From NCBI RefSeq assembly GCF_042854845.1, contig NZ_AP031498.1, forward strand, positions 1,426,001-1,490,000: 64,000 nucleotides of DNA, given 5' to 3'. Shown here piece after piece: positions 43,257-51,283 of this stretch. The stretch comes from Maricurvus nonylphenolicus (lineage in GTDB: Bacteria > Pseudomonadota > Gammaproteobacteria > Pseudomonadales > Cellvibrionaceae). Every line of letters begins with the position of its first letter. The stretch's first letter is position 1. The position numbers were made by a program, and so were the translations under genes. Below the pieces are notes generated by a model. That model was not told the DNA's origin. It ran no database searches and was given only the letters and a program-made list of their open reading frames with translations.

Positions 43257-43847
43257 ATGAGTACTATGCCCATTGCTTCAACCAAATACTGTTTCCAATG
43301 CGCAAGCCCTATGGATGTAGAGTGCCCTGATGGGGATACATATGAACGGTATGTGTGTAAGCGTTGTGGTTATATTGCTTATCAGAACCCTAAGATACTG
43401 GTGGCCTGTATAGCAACCTGGCAGGACAAGCTCTTGCTGATAAAAAGAGGAATAGAGCCAGCTAAAGGGCTCTGGTCTGTTCCTACAGGCTTTATGGAGT
43501 GTGGAGAAACCCCTGAAGAAGCAGCGGCAAGAGAGCTTTATGAGGAGACTGGAGCGAGAATAGACGTGCAGTCTTTAAAGCTGTACATAGTGGGTTCACT
43601 ACCGGCTATTAACGAAGTGTATTTGGTCTATCGGGGGGAGTTAACTTCGCCTGAATACCACACAACAGAAGAAGCGATGGAGGTTAAGTTCTTCGACCTT
43701 GATGACCCTATTCCTATCGAAAACGTGGCTTTTCCCCAGGTTGCAGACGCAATGGATAACTTCCCCTTTGAGCATCGTAGCAAAAATTATGCAGTATACT
43801 CATCTCACTATGATGATGGAAAGCACACGGTTAAAAAGATAGTTTAG
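43257..43847 (+). CDS. Nudix hydrolase with zinc ribbon
   Basis: 196 residues. An N-terminal zinc ribbon (Cys12, Cys15, Cys34, Cys37) precedes a Nudix domain whose box, residues 78-100, contains GFMECGETPEEAAARELYEE with all key Gly and Glu residues. It hydrolyses a nucleotide diphosphate such as ADP-ribose, NADH, FAD or CoA derivative. The zinc ribbon resembles NudC-like and related Nudix proteins, but the NADH-specific SQPWPFPxS motif is not present. A role in trimming CoA or flavin nucleotides in the region is conceivable. Confidence 0.87.
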   Translation: MSTMPIASTKYCFQCASPMDVECPDGDTYERYVCKRCGYIAYQNPKILVACIATWQDKLLLIKRGIEPAKGLWSVPTGFMECGETPEEAAARELYEETGARIDVQSLKLYIVGSLPAINEVYLVYRGELTSPEYHTTEEAMEVKFFDLDDPIPIENVAFPQVADAMDNFPFEHRSKNYAVYSSHYDDGKHTVKKIV

Positions 43848-43980
43848 TCCGTACCTTCCCCCAAAAGGCATCATTCTGCCACTAAAGGCAATTCTCTTAA
43901 TCATGATGACCTTAGCTTTTGTTGGTTTTTGAAATGATTTGTGATCAGGAAAAGGGGATGTTCTGCTGTGTACGTTAATT

Positions 43981-44026
43981 CCTCTCGAGTTACTGCCTTA
44001 TTTCAGGCAGTTTTGTACTTGAGAGG
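43981..44026. terminator. nested inverted repeat at the 3' end of the dehydrogenase gene
   Basis: ACTGCC and GGCAGTTTT form the inner stem; CCTCTCGAG and CTTGAGAGG the outer stem. It lies between the Nudix gene (+) and the convergent dehydrogenase (-), and overlaps the stop codon of the latter. Confidence 0.5.
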
Positions 44027-45173
44027 ATCGTATTTTTTGAGAATGGGGCAGAATCAGGTACTTCTCACCCGTTGCCATACGACCATATTCGGCAACAACG
44101 TTTACGCTAATAGCATCCTCTAAAGATATTTTCTTTGCATAGTGACTGGCAAACGTTGTCGTGATTTCATCGGCTACTCGTTTGTACATTCGTTGGATGG
44201 TTTCGCTATCCGTATCTGCCAGGAAGTTGAACAGTAGCCAGCCGCCTACATTCCAGGCAAAGCCTAAACCTGCGTTAATTACCGTTGGTCTTAGATCCAG
44301 TCGGCCATAGGTATAGAGTTGTTTTTTAACGGAAGAACCATAATGGTTGTATGAGGTCATTTGGGATGCCGCAACCTGCTCCATGCACGCCAGAATCTCA
44401 TAGCCTAATTTACCGCCACCAATAGCATCGAACGCAATGGTGGCGCCGGTTTCAGCGAGTGCTTTGAATAAGTCTTTTCTGAAGGTTTCTGAAGAAGAGT
44501 TAACGATATATTGAGCGCCAATCTCTTTGAGGATCTCTTCTTGTTCTGGCTTACGAACAATATTGACGATATCAATACTATCTGCCTGACAGATACGGTT
44601 TAGCATGATACCCAAGTTAGAAGCCGCTGCCGTGTTCACGAGTGCTTTATGACCTTCTCTATGCATTGTCTCTACAAGGCCTAAAGCTGTCATAGGGTTA
44701 ACAAATGCTGAAGCCGCTTGTTCTGGAGTGATACCTTCTGGCATTGGGTTAACCAGAGAGTAATCTACGCAGCAATATTGACCGTGGTGACCGCCAGTGG
44801 CCACACTGACAACCTTGCCTATTAACGCTTGAGCTTCAGGTGAATCACCTGCTTCAATGACAACTCCAGCACCTTCGGAGCCTGTAGCAAGTGGACTGTC
44901 TATACGAGACTTAACCATTCTCATTAATTTGGAAGGAATGTCTGCGAGTAATTCAGTGCTGTCTTCGCCTTGCTCATTTCTTAAGGTTGTTAAGTCCGCA
45001 GGTCCGAACATACTTGCCAGGTCCGTTGGGTTAATGGGAGATGCCTCAATACGAATAACGATCTCTTCTGATTTGGGAGCAGGGATATCTATTTTATCTA
45101 AGGACAATTTTAGGGTTTCATTAGATCCCATTGTAGAGAATAGTTGCAGTCCGGTAGTCATAGCTTTTTCCAT
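43998..45173 (-). CDS. zinc-independent alcohol dehydrogenase / quinone oxidoreductase-like MDR protein
   Basis: 391 residues of the medium-chain dehydrogenase family: IRIEASPINPTDLASMFGPA in the GroES-like domain, GSEGAGVVIEAG, and a Rossmann domain with LVNTAAASNLGIMLNRICQ in place of the usual GxGxxG. Zinc-site cysteines typical of classical ADHs are not evident, so it is more like quinone oxidoreductases or enoyl reductases. ATG 45173 and the internal ATG at codon 5 (MTTGLQ) are both possible starts. Its C-terminal third exists as a remnant at 37215-37440. It probably reduces an alpha,beta-unsaturated ketone or aldehyde. Confidence 0.82.
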   Translation of the reverse strand: MEKAMTTGLQLFSTMGSNETLKLSLDKIDIPAPKSEEIVIRIEASPINPTDLASMFGPADLTTLRNEQGEDSTELLADIPSKLMRMVKSRIDSPLATGSEGAGVVIEAGDSPEAQALIGKVVSVATGGHHGQYCCVDYSLVNPMPEGITPEQAASAFVNPMTALGLVETMHREGHKALVNTAAASNLGIMLNRICQADSIDIVNIVRKPEQEEILKEIGAQYIVNSSSETFRKDLFKALAETGATIAFDAIGGGKLGYEILACMEQVAASQMTSYNHYGSSVKKQLYTYGRLDLRPTVINAGLGFAWNVGGWLLFNFLADTDSETIQRMYKRVADEITTTFASHYAKKISLEDAISVNVVAEYGRMATGEKYLILPHSQKIRSSQVQNCLK

Positions 45174-45322
45174 CGCTGAATGTTGTCGTTATTGCCCTGT
45201 ATAGGCAGCATTAAAGATATTAGTAAGTCTTGTGAGGAGGTTCTTCATCATGATGGTTGTTGGGGGGGGCTTGGCTAAATGTCGAAAAAAAGGAGGAGGG
45301 ATAGAAACCCCACCTCCAAAGC

Positions 45323-45378
45323 TGGTGCAGAGAGAGGGATAACGGGTATAGCAGAGAACTGCTGTACCCGTTGCACCA
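45323..45378. other. double hairpin in the spacer upstream of the dehydrogenase
   Basis: AACGGGTATAGCAG and CTGCTGTACCCGTT form a long stem with one mismatch and a 4-base loop, enclosed by TGGTGCA/TGCACCA. There is no T-run on either strand. It could separate the membrane-protein gene from the dehydrogenase gene on the - strand, or act in the mRNA leader. Confidence 0.5.
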
Positions 45379-45448
45379 ATTCGACGTTAAGGGGTGGGAA
45401 ATAGGAATCATCTTAAAAGATTATCGATAACTTCCGTGACCCTCTTGC

Positions 45449-45895
45449 TTAGAAAAGCATATATACAGCAACGGTTAAAACAGCAACCATTATAGAAAAT
45501 GCAGTAATGTTTTGATTTATATATAAGGTTTTACCGCCAATGTTAAATTCTATGGGGAGGTAGCCATTCTCATCGTAAGTTTTGCCTCCGTAAAGGTTTT
45601 TAACCATTAATGCCATGAAGAATCCGCCATAGATTGATGCGCAGATGAATGCGCTGATATACAGGGGTAAGACAGACTCAGACTCATAAAACCAGAGTAG
45701 AAAGAGGGAAAATATACCTAGCCAGCCGTAAGAGATACACTGCCAAACTACATGGTAGCGGGCGTGCCCTGTCCACAGAGGGTTAGTAGCATGAGTTTTA
45801 TTAAAATCAGCAAACATTGGTATAACACTGCAGCCAAGTGTGGCAATAGTTAAAAGTACTCGTACAGTGAAAAAAGTATCATTTATGTTATCCAT
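45449..45895 (-). CDS. small integral membrane protein, unknown function
   Basis: 148 residues with four hydrophobic segments (about 10-27, 48-68, 75-98 and 130-147) and a conserved-looking loop KNLYGGKTYDENGYLPIEF. No family could be named. It lies upstream of the dehydrogenase on the same strand and faces the NTF2-like gene. A role in the inner membrane within this catabolic region is only inferred from position. Confidence 0.7.
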   Translation of the reverse strand: MDNINDTFFTVRVLLTIATLGCSVIPMFADFNKTHATNPLWTGHARYHVVWQCISYGWLGIFSLFLLWFYESESVLPLYISAFICASIYGGFFMALMVKNLYGGKTYDENGYLPIEFNIGGKTLYINQNITAFSIMVAVLTVAVYMLF

Positions 45896-45957
45896 CTATT
45901 GGCCTCTTATTGACTGTAAGCTGTAGCTAAGATCTTTATCTGCATTTATAGAGAGGT

Positions 45958-45988
45958 AGAGCGCCATAGGTTGGCCCTATGGCGCTCT
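45958..45988 (+). terminator. perfect 13-bp hairpin with T-run
   Basis: AGAGCGCCATAGG and CCTATGGCGCTCT flank a 5-base loop and are followed by TTTTCCC on the + strand. It has the shape of an intrinsic terminator, yet no + strand gene lies directly upstream; it may insulate the divergent promoters or attenuate a leader. Confidence 0.6.
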
Positions 45989-46058
45989 TTTCCCTTATTG
46001 CATACCCCTATTAAGCCAGCAATCCGCTCAAAGGAGTATGGGCCTATTCTACACCTCT

Positions 46059-46087
46059 TGATTGGTCGGTCAAGCAAGTTTATTATT
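46059..46087 (+). promoter_or_regulatory. promoter with embedded operator (site G)
   Basis: TTGATT, 17 bp, TATTAT; variant palindrome TTGGTCGGTCAA 46062-46073. It lies 169 bp before the NTF2-like gene. Confidence 0.65.
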
Positions 46088-46255
46088 GGCCGGAGAGTAC
46101 ATCGATATCTTGGCTGCATGCAGTTGGCGATAAAAACTAAAGAAAAGACGCATAAATCTGATTTTTTAAATCCAAAAAAATCTTGCGTTGATCTCTATAA
46201 ACATACCATCTCAAGTTAATGGTTTTGGCTTGAAGATGATAAGGAGCATAATGTA

Positions 46256-46681
46256 ATGGCTAGTAATTACGAAGAAATTCTCAAGTTGAATGCTAAGTTC
46301 TCTTGGCTGATTGATCACCGTGATGGTGTTGGCGTTCCTGAACTGTTTACCGAGGACGGTTACTACGGATTTGAAGATAATGGCGCTAAGGGACGTGAAG
46401 AAATAAAAGCGTTTTATGATATGCGCACAGCCAGAGGGCACCGTTTATCACGTCATATTTTTTCTCCCGTTGCTATTCACGAAGAGAGTGAAAGCAGAAT
46501 GGTTGGAACATGCCATTTGACATTATTTGCAGCTGACGGAGAGGGGCCGCATCCTGCTAATCCTCTTATCATCATGGATTACAATGATGAGTATGTAAAA
46601 GTTGATGGTGTTTGGAAGTATAAGTCGAGAATTGTCAATCAAGTTTTTGGTGAAGTTCCTAACTGGGAAGAAAACCAGTAA
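46256..46681 (+). CDS. SnoaL/NTF2-like protein
   Basis: 141 residues of the cone-shaped alpha+beta NTF2-like fold: NYEEILKLNAKFSWLIDHRD, GREEIKAFYDMR, RLSRHIFSPVAIHEES and a C-terminal WKYKSRIVNQVF. Members serve as isomerases (ketosteroid isomerase-like), hydratases or ring-hydroxylating dioxygenase beta-type subunits. The Tyr/Asp pair of ketosteroid isomerase cannot be confirmed. Strong ribosome site AAGGAGC. Its operator links it to the aromatic region; it may isomerise a ring intermediate. Confidence 0.8.
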   Translation: MASNYEEILKLNAKFSWLIDHRDGVGVPELFTEDGYYGFEDNGAKGREEIKAFYDMRTARGHRLSRHIFSPVAIHEESESRMVGTCHLTLFAADGEGPHPANPLIIMDYNDEYVKVDGVWKYKSRIVNQVFGEVPNWEENQ

Positions 46682-46767
46682 ATTTATTACTTTTCTTGGT
46701 AGAATGAACAGGGGTTACCTCATGCGTTTCTTACCCCGCTAAAGGTAACCTCTGTCGATTCACCACA

Positions 46768-47733
46768 CTAGCTTCTGGCTTCCACTATCCCGAAACCAAC
46801 CCCCACCTCCCTGGTTAGTTGGTAAAAAGATTCACGAGGAACGCAATCGGATACGCTGCAGATTGCCGATCTCGCGGCGACCCAACTAAGAGTTTCGACT
46901 GCACCAATGCCAGCTTCCGCCATGACCTCTTTAGGATCCCAGCTGTCAAATGCCGACATGTCACCGCTGCAATAGGTTTCTAGAAATTTTTTATCCCAAT
47001 GGTCAACGAGGCCCAAGTCACTTTCTGTAATGCTTTCGTCTAATAGGATTGGAAGTCCATGTTCATGCGCTTCAATTTCGTAGTCGATCCATTTCTGCTG
47101 TGGTACTTCCGATTGAGACTTTCCGTGCAGGATGTAGGGTTTCCACTCATCGCTTACGACATCAATAGGTGGGTAGAGGTGCGCTGGATCATGAGTAAGC
47201 CCACCGGAACCTAAAAACAGAACTCTTTGGTAAGCCTCCAAATTATTTGTGAATTTCCCTATGGCTTCGCCAAGAGCCCTCGCTCGCTTGTAGGGTACAA
47301 AGGGAGGTTGTATGCAGGAAACGAATACAGGCAAGATTGGGTATCGGGTGAGAGATCCCAGAGTCGTCATCGCAACTTGAGAAAACCCGTGATCAACTTC
47401 CATAGCGTATGAAACTGCAACATCTACGCCTGAATCTCTAACGGCTTCCACCGCAGAAACAGCAACATCACGGGGAACATTCAGCGGGCCAGGTGTGCCT
47501 CCAACATCTGCAAGCGACGTGGCTTCTACGCCAATAGTAAAGCTTGGCATGCACGCCATCTGGTGCCCACCGTAGTGGTCTACGCCAAATAGGACGACCA
47601 GTTGAGGATCAAAATCTTCGATTCGCTTGCGTGTTGACTCAAGCGCCAGCTTGACGTTCTTTGTTCGCTCCCTGTCTGCTGGAGTCATGTCCAACATGGG
47701 GGAATGAGAGGCGCTAACCATCATGTACTGCAT
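46768..47733 (-). CDS. extradiol ring-cleavage dioxygenase, class III (MhpB-like)
   Basis: 321 residues, collinear with 2,3-dihydroxyphenylpropionate 1,2-dioxygenase MhpB. MVSASHSPMLDM, VVLFGVDHYGGHQMACMPSF, MEVDHGFSQ with His115 and GSGGLTHDPAH with His181 match the acid/base histidines His115 and His179 of MhpB; the early His10 and VDHY residues suit the Fe(II) site. It opens a catechol ring next to the hydroxyls with O2. Ribosome site GGAGCAGGAG. It is divergent from the second HsaA-like oxygenase, which could make its catechol substrate. Substrate size is not predictable, but the pairing with HsaA-like enzymes hints at polycyclic or long side-chain catechols. Confidence 0.9.
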   Translation of the reverse strand: MQYMMVSASHSPMLDMTPADRERTKNVKLALESTRKRIEDFDPQLVVLFGVDHYGGHQMACMPSFTIGVEATSLADVGGTPGPLNVPRDVAVSAVEAVRDSGVDVAVSYAMEVDHGFSQVAMTTLGSLTRYPILPVFVSCIQPPFVPYKRARALGEAIGKFTNNLEAYQRVLFLGSGGLTHDPAHLYPPIDVVSDEWKPYILHGKSQSEVPQQKWIDYEIEAHEHGLPILLDESITESDLGLVDHWDKKFLETYCSGDMSAFDSWDPKEVMAEAGIGAVETLSWVAARSAICSVSDCVPRESFYQLTREVGVGFGIVEARS

Positions 47734-47776
47734 CTAAGTTCTCCTGCTCCGTTCGGAGCTGTTTGTGTTTGTCTTA

Positions 47777-47805
47777 CTGTATCAACTACTTGGTTGGTCG
47801 ACCAA
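47777..47805 (-). promoter_or_regulatory. dioxygenase promoter with embedded operator (site H)
   Basis: On the - strand TTGGTC, 18 bp, TACAGT; palindrome TTGGTCGACCAA 47794-47805. The sequence from here to the dioxygenase start has a decayed relative at 60699-60780. Confidence 0.7.
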
Positions 47806-47814
47806 GTTAGTCGC

Positions 47815-47828
47815 TTGATCTGGATCAA
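47815..47828. promoter_or_regulatory. FNR/Anr-type box
   Basis: TTGATCTGGATCAA matches the TTGAT-N4-ATCAA consensus of FNR/Anr exactly. It lies just upstream of the -35 region of the dioxygenase promoter on the - strand, in the 395-bp divergent spacer. Confidence 0.55.
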
Positions 47829-48038
47829 GTAAGCTGTAATCAAATACGGGTGCTCTGGTAACCAATTTCTCTAAATCACGATGTCGTTGATGGTTTTTTA
47901 TCTAGTGGTTGCTTGCTTGCAAACCCTTGCGGCTCGTGCAATTTGTCCAAAGTATGCAGAGAATACGTTGTCGTCTGAGTAGCGATTTTCAAAGTAAACC
48001 CCTCCAGAATCAGATCGAGTCGACATCAATCTCATAGT

Positions 48039-48067
48039 TGATTGGTCGACCAAGTTGGAATAATGTT
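48039..48067 (+). promoter_or_regulatory. promoter with embedded operator (site I)
   Basis: TTGATT, 17 bp, TAATGT; palindrome TTGGTCGACCAA 48042-48053. It drives the second HsaA-like gene. Confidence 0.75.
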
Positions 48068-48128
48068 TGGGTCGTACGCAGCCAACCAAGGCCGTCAAAA
48101 ACAAAGTAAGTGTAATCGGAGATCCAAA

Positions 48129-49337
48129 ATGTCTGACAAGACCTGTTCTTTTGACCTAGAAAACAAAACTGCTGGCGAATTGCTCAAGCGAAATATTCAA
48201 GAGGTTTTACCCACGTTTCTTAAGAATGTTGAAAAAACCGAAAAAAACCGCTGCGTTGATCCTGAGAATATTGCTTTGCTTAAATCAACAGGATTTACGC
48301 GTGCACTGCAGCCTAAGGCGTTCAATGGATTAGAACTTGAAGTGCCTGAATACGCTCCCATACTCATGGAAATTGCGGAAAATTGCTCGTCTACAGCCTG
48401 GATTGCAGGTCTATATGCTCAACACGCCCACGGGCTCGCCTTGATGAGTGAAGAAGTCCAACAGGACGTTTGGGGGCAGGATGAAAATGCTCTCATTTCT
48501 TCCGCCGTCGCTCCCATTCTGGAGTGTAAGGAAAAAGAGGGAGGCGTTATACTCGATGGGACATGGGGTTGGTCTAGTGGATGCGATCATGCGGACTGGG
48601 CGATGCTCGGCTTTAAGCGCAAGGTACCTGAATTAAATAATATGCTAGTACCGCATATGGCAGTCGTGCCAAAGGCAGACTACGAGATCATAGACGACTG
48701 GCATACTGCAGGCTTAAAAGGCACGGGTAGTAAAACACTTAGATTGAAGGAGGTCTTTGTTCCTGAGCACCGTATCGACACTGCTGTCGCTTTGAATGCA
48801 GGTCAATCCAAAGGCTTTGGCTCACATCCTGGAAATATCTTCCATGCTCACTTCATTAATTACTTTGGGTTAGGTTTTTCAATAGCCTCTCTTGGTATGG
48901 CTAAATCTTTTATCAACCTATACAAGGAGAAGACATCAAAACGCGTTCGTGCTTACACTGGCGCCAATATGTCTGATAATGCGCCGGCCTATATGCGACT
49001 CGCCGAATCCGTGCTTCAGGTCCGGGCTGCAGAAACCCGGCTGAAACAAGACTGGCAAGAAATCGCAAATCACTGTAATGAACGTAAACTCCCAGATGAA
49101 TCCACCAGTACGAGCTGGAGAGTGAGTCAAACTTATGTTACGAATCAAGCGGTTGAAGCAGTCAATCGCCTTTACGCCGCTAGCGGAGGTAGTGCCTGGT
49201 TTGATGACAACCTTATGCAAAAGCTGTGGCGTGATGTAAATATGGCTGCTAGCCATGCGTATTCAGATATGGATGTTGCCACGCAGACGTTTGGCCGACA
49301 TCTGATGGCTCTAGAGCCCGATATGGGATTGTTCTAA
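48129..49337 (+). CDS. flavin-dependent monooxygenase, HsaA-like, copy 2
   Basis: 402 residues, clearly paralogous to the protein from 37772 over its whole length (NCSSTAWIAGLYAQHAHG, WGWSSGCDHADWAMLGF, YEIIDDWHTAGLKGTGSKTL). The start MSDKTCSF is chosen for its CGGAG ribosome site; the longer frame back to 48042 would run through the promoter. The nucleotide sequence has diverged well beyond that of the recent duplications elsewhere, so this is an older paralogue, probably with its own substrate. No reductase is adjacent; the one at 40041 could supply reduced flavin. Confidence 0.9.
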   Translation: MSDKTCSFDLENKTAGELLKRNIQEVLPTFLKNVEKTEKNRCVDPENIALLKSTGFTRALQPKAFNGLELEVPEYAPILMEIAENCSSTAWIAGLYAQHAHGLALMSEEVQQDVWGQDENALISSAVAPILECKEKEGGVILDGTWGWSSGCDHADWAMLGFKRKVPELNNMLVPHMAVVPKADYEIIDDWHTAGLKGTGSKTLRLKEVFVPEHRIDTAVALNAGQSKGFGSHPGNIFHAHFINYFGLGFSIASLGMAKSFINLYKEKTSKRVRAYTGANMSDNAPAYMRLAESVLQVRAAETRLKQDWQEIANHCNERKLPDESTSTSWRVSQTYVTNQAVEAVNRLYAASGGSAWFDDNLMQKLWRDVNMAASHAYSDMDVATQTFGRHLMALEPDMGLF

Positions 49338-49364
49338 TTACTTCAGACGGGTGTTAGTCTAAAA

Positions 49365-49402
49365 TATTAGAGCTGCTTCCCTCAGGGGTAGCAGCTCTAA
49401 TA
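49365..49402. terminator. bidirectional terminator
   Basis: TATTAGAGCTGCT and AGCAGCTCTAATA form a perfect 13-bp stem between the convergent oxygenase and sulfatase genes; it overlaps the sulfatase stop codon. Confidence 0.7.
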
Positions 49403-51109
49403 TCTAATATACCATGGTAATTCAGGGATGATTACGTTGGATTGTTGTTGATATTTCTCCCAGTGCTGAATGAGTGTTTTCAGCCGTTCCGGTTCCTGCT
49501 TAGCTAGGTTCTTTGTTTCTGCCGGATCGGAAGGCAGGTAGTAAAGCTCCCACTCATTGTTGCCATAGGGCCTGGGTAAACGTAATAGTTTCCAATCACC
49601 TACTCTAACTGCATGCTTCGTAAATAGCTGCCAACCCATATTGATGTTGTTTGCGTGTACTGTGTCTGCTTTGCCCTGAAGCAGCGGCATGATGGATTTA
49701 CCTTCTATTGGAAAAACGCTTCTGCCTTTGAAGGTGTTGTTGTGGTTATCTATGCCGGCAAATTCAAGCATCGTTGGCAGGATATCCTTAACGGATGTAA
49801 AACCCTTATACCATTCAGGCCCCTCTTGCGTAGGGGGGCGAATAAAGGCTGGCGCTATAATGCCTCCTTGGGTTGGGTACCCCTTGTATATTCGATGAGG
49901 CCCTACACTTGCTTGAGCCCACTCAGGGCCCAGGCCTATAAATGAATCTGCATTCCCGATGTTTTCGTGGCTGTTGTCGCAACAAGGGATGCCCAAAACG
50001 GTAGCTAGCTCAATTAGAGGTTCAGTCTCTTGGGCTTGGTGGCCTTCAGCGCCATTATCGGATAGAAATACTATAAGGGTGTTATCGAACTCTCCAATGT
50101 CTTTTAAATACTGAATTAATACTCCTGTTGCAGAGTCCAGGTCATCGATCATGGCTGCATAAATTGCCATTCTTTTGGCTTCATATGCCTTTTCTTGATG
50201 ACTCAGTGTGGACCAGCGGCGGAATATATCCTGGTTATATGGAACAGGAGTGACGCTATTTTCAAGGATGTCTAGTTCGACAAGCTTCTTTTGCCGTTGT
50301 TGGGCAAGTCTTTCAAATCCGTCCAGGTATTTGTCCTGATACTTTCTTATGGTTTCAGCTTTGGCCTGAAGTGGCCAGTGGGGGGCTGTAAATGCAAGGT
50401 AGGCCAGGAAAGGTTTTCCAGTAGATCTATCCTCATTGATATAGTTAATCATCTGGTGGACATAAAAATCACTGGAATAGAATCCATCTGGCAGATTAAC
50501 AGGAACCCCGTCTTCCCTGAAGCTGGCCTGGCGCCTAAACGGTATTGCCGGTAATTCATTAAAGTGACCTGCTCCTCCGTCTAGCTGTACGAATGAGCGC
50601 TGGAACCCGTGCACTACGGGAGTGCTGTTAGCTTCATATCCTAGATGCCACTTTCCCGTGATGTATGTGTGGTAGCCGTTTTCGATAAATATCTCGGCCA
50701 TGGAAGCTGCACGAAAGTTCAAATGGGCTTCGTAGCCTGCAATGCCCCTCTGATTCTTTCCGATAGTTTCAGGGTTGAACGCCCCTAATCCAACAATGTG
50801 ATTATCAACACCTGTCAGTAGCATTGCTCGAGTTGGGGAGCATGCTGCAGCAACATGAAACTGTGAGAATTTTGTCCCCTCCTGGGCGATACGATCAAGA
50901 TTGGGAGTACTGATTTCACTTCCGTAGCTTCCCAGGTCGGTATAGCCAAGGTCGTCTGCGACAATCAACAGAATATTTGGAGAGCTGGAAAGGGGGTTAC
51001 TGGCTGAATTGGGGTAAGGTGTCGCTGGGGGTTGTCCATTCTCTGTTCTTTGCCCGCACCCTACTGTTACTAGGGTTAAGGCAACGATTATTGCTTGTAT
51101 CTTCTTCAT
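49397..51109 (-). CDS. arylsulfatase-like sulfatase, lipoprotein
   Basis: 570 residues. A lipoprotein signal (LVTVGC, Cys18) indicates periplasmic or outer-membrane anchoring. The sulfatase fold begins ILLIVADDLGYTDLGSYGS with metal-binding Asp52/Asp53, and the active-site motif CSPTRAMLLTG has Cys90 for conversion to formylglycine; GKWHLG and SDNGAEG follow. It removes sulfate from an organic sulfate ester outside the cytoplasm. No formylglycine-generating enzyme gene is in the window. Next to phenol-oxidising enzymes and a TonB receptor, an aryl or steroid sulfate is a reasonable guess. Confidence 0.92.
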   Translation of the reverse strand: MKKIQAIIVALTLVTVGCGQRTENGQPPATPYPNSASNPLSSSPNILLIVADDLGYTDLGSYGSEISTPNLDRIAQEGTKFSQFHVAAACSPTRAMLLTGVDNHIVGLGAFNPETIGKNQRGIAGYEAHLNFRAASMAEIFIENGYHTYITGKWHLGYEANSTPVVHGFQRSFVQLDGGAGHFNELPAIPFRRQASFREDGVPVNLPDGFYSSDFYVHQMINYINEDRSTGKPFLAYLAFTAPHWPLQAKAETIRKYQDKYLDGFERLAQQRQKKLVELDILENSVTPVPYNQDIFRRWSTLSHQEKAYEAKRMAIYAAMIDDLDSATGVLIQYLKDIGEFDNTLIVFLSDNGAEGHQAQETEPLIELATVLGIPCCDNSHENIGNADSFIGLGPEWAQASVGPHRIYKGYPTQGGIIAPAFIRPPTQEGPEWYKGFTSVKDILPTMLEFAGIDNHNNTFKGRSVFPIEGKSIMPLLQGKADTVHANNINMGWQLFTKHAVRVGDWKLLRLPRPYGNNEWELYYLPSDPAETKNLAKQEPERLKTLIQHWEKYQQQSNVIIPELPWYIRY

Positions 51110-51208
51110 ATTTGCTAATCTAGTTTACTACGGCAAAAGTCCCTGATCCCTGAGTGCGTAGCTGCATTGTTAATCTACGGTTTGGTGATAGTCATCGTAT
51201 AGTTACTT

Positions 51209-51237
51209 GGTTGATCAATCAAGATCTGGTATTGTTG
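51209..51237 (+). promoter_or_regulatory. ligase promoter with variant operator (site J)
   Basis: TTGGTT, 17 bp, TATTGT; palindrome CTTGGTTGATCAATCAAG (51206-51223), a variant of the other sites with TGATCA at its centre. A copy is at 54628. Confidence 0.6.
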
Positions 51238-51283
51238 GATTCCTACGATCCATTTCAGGTCAAAAAGACGAGGGCTATATCTG

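Noticed and set aside
45971..46219. 82-codon + strand open frame over the divergent spacer at 46 kb
   Set aside because: It runs across the hairpin's right arm and the operator, has no ribosome site and no protein-like composition.
37772..49337. Reading the HsaA/HsaB/extradiol set as a classic steroid (cholesterol or testosterone) degradation cluster
   Set aside because: No ketosteroid dehydrogenase, 9-alpha-hydroxylase, HsaD-type hydrolase or HsaEFG genes are in the window, and the operators do not resemble KstR sites. A steroid remains only one possible substrate.
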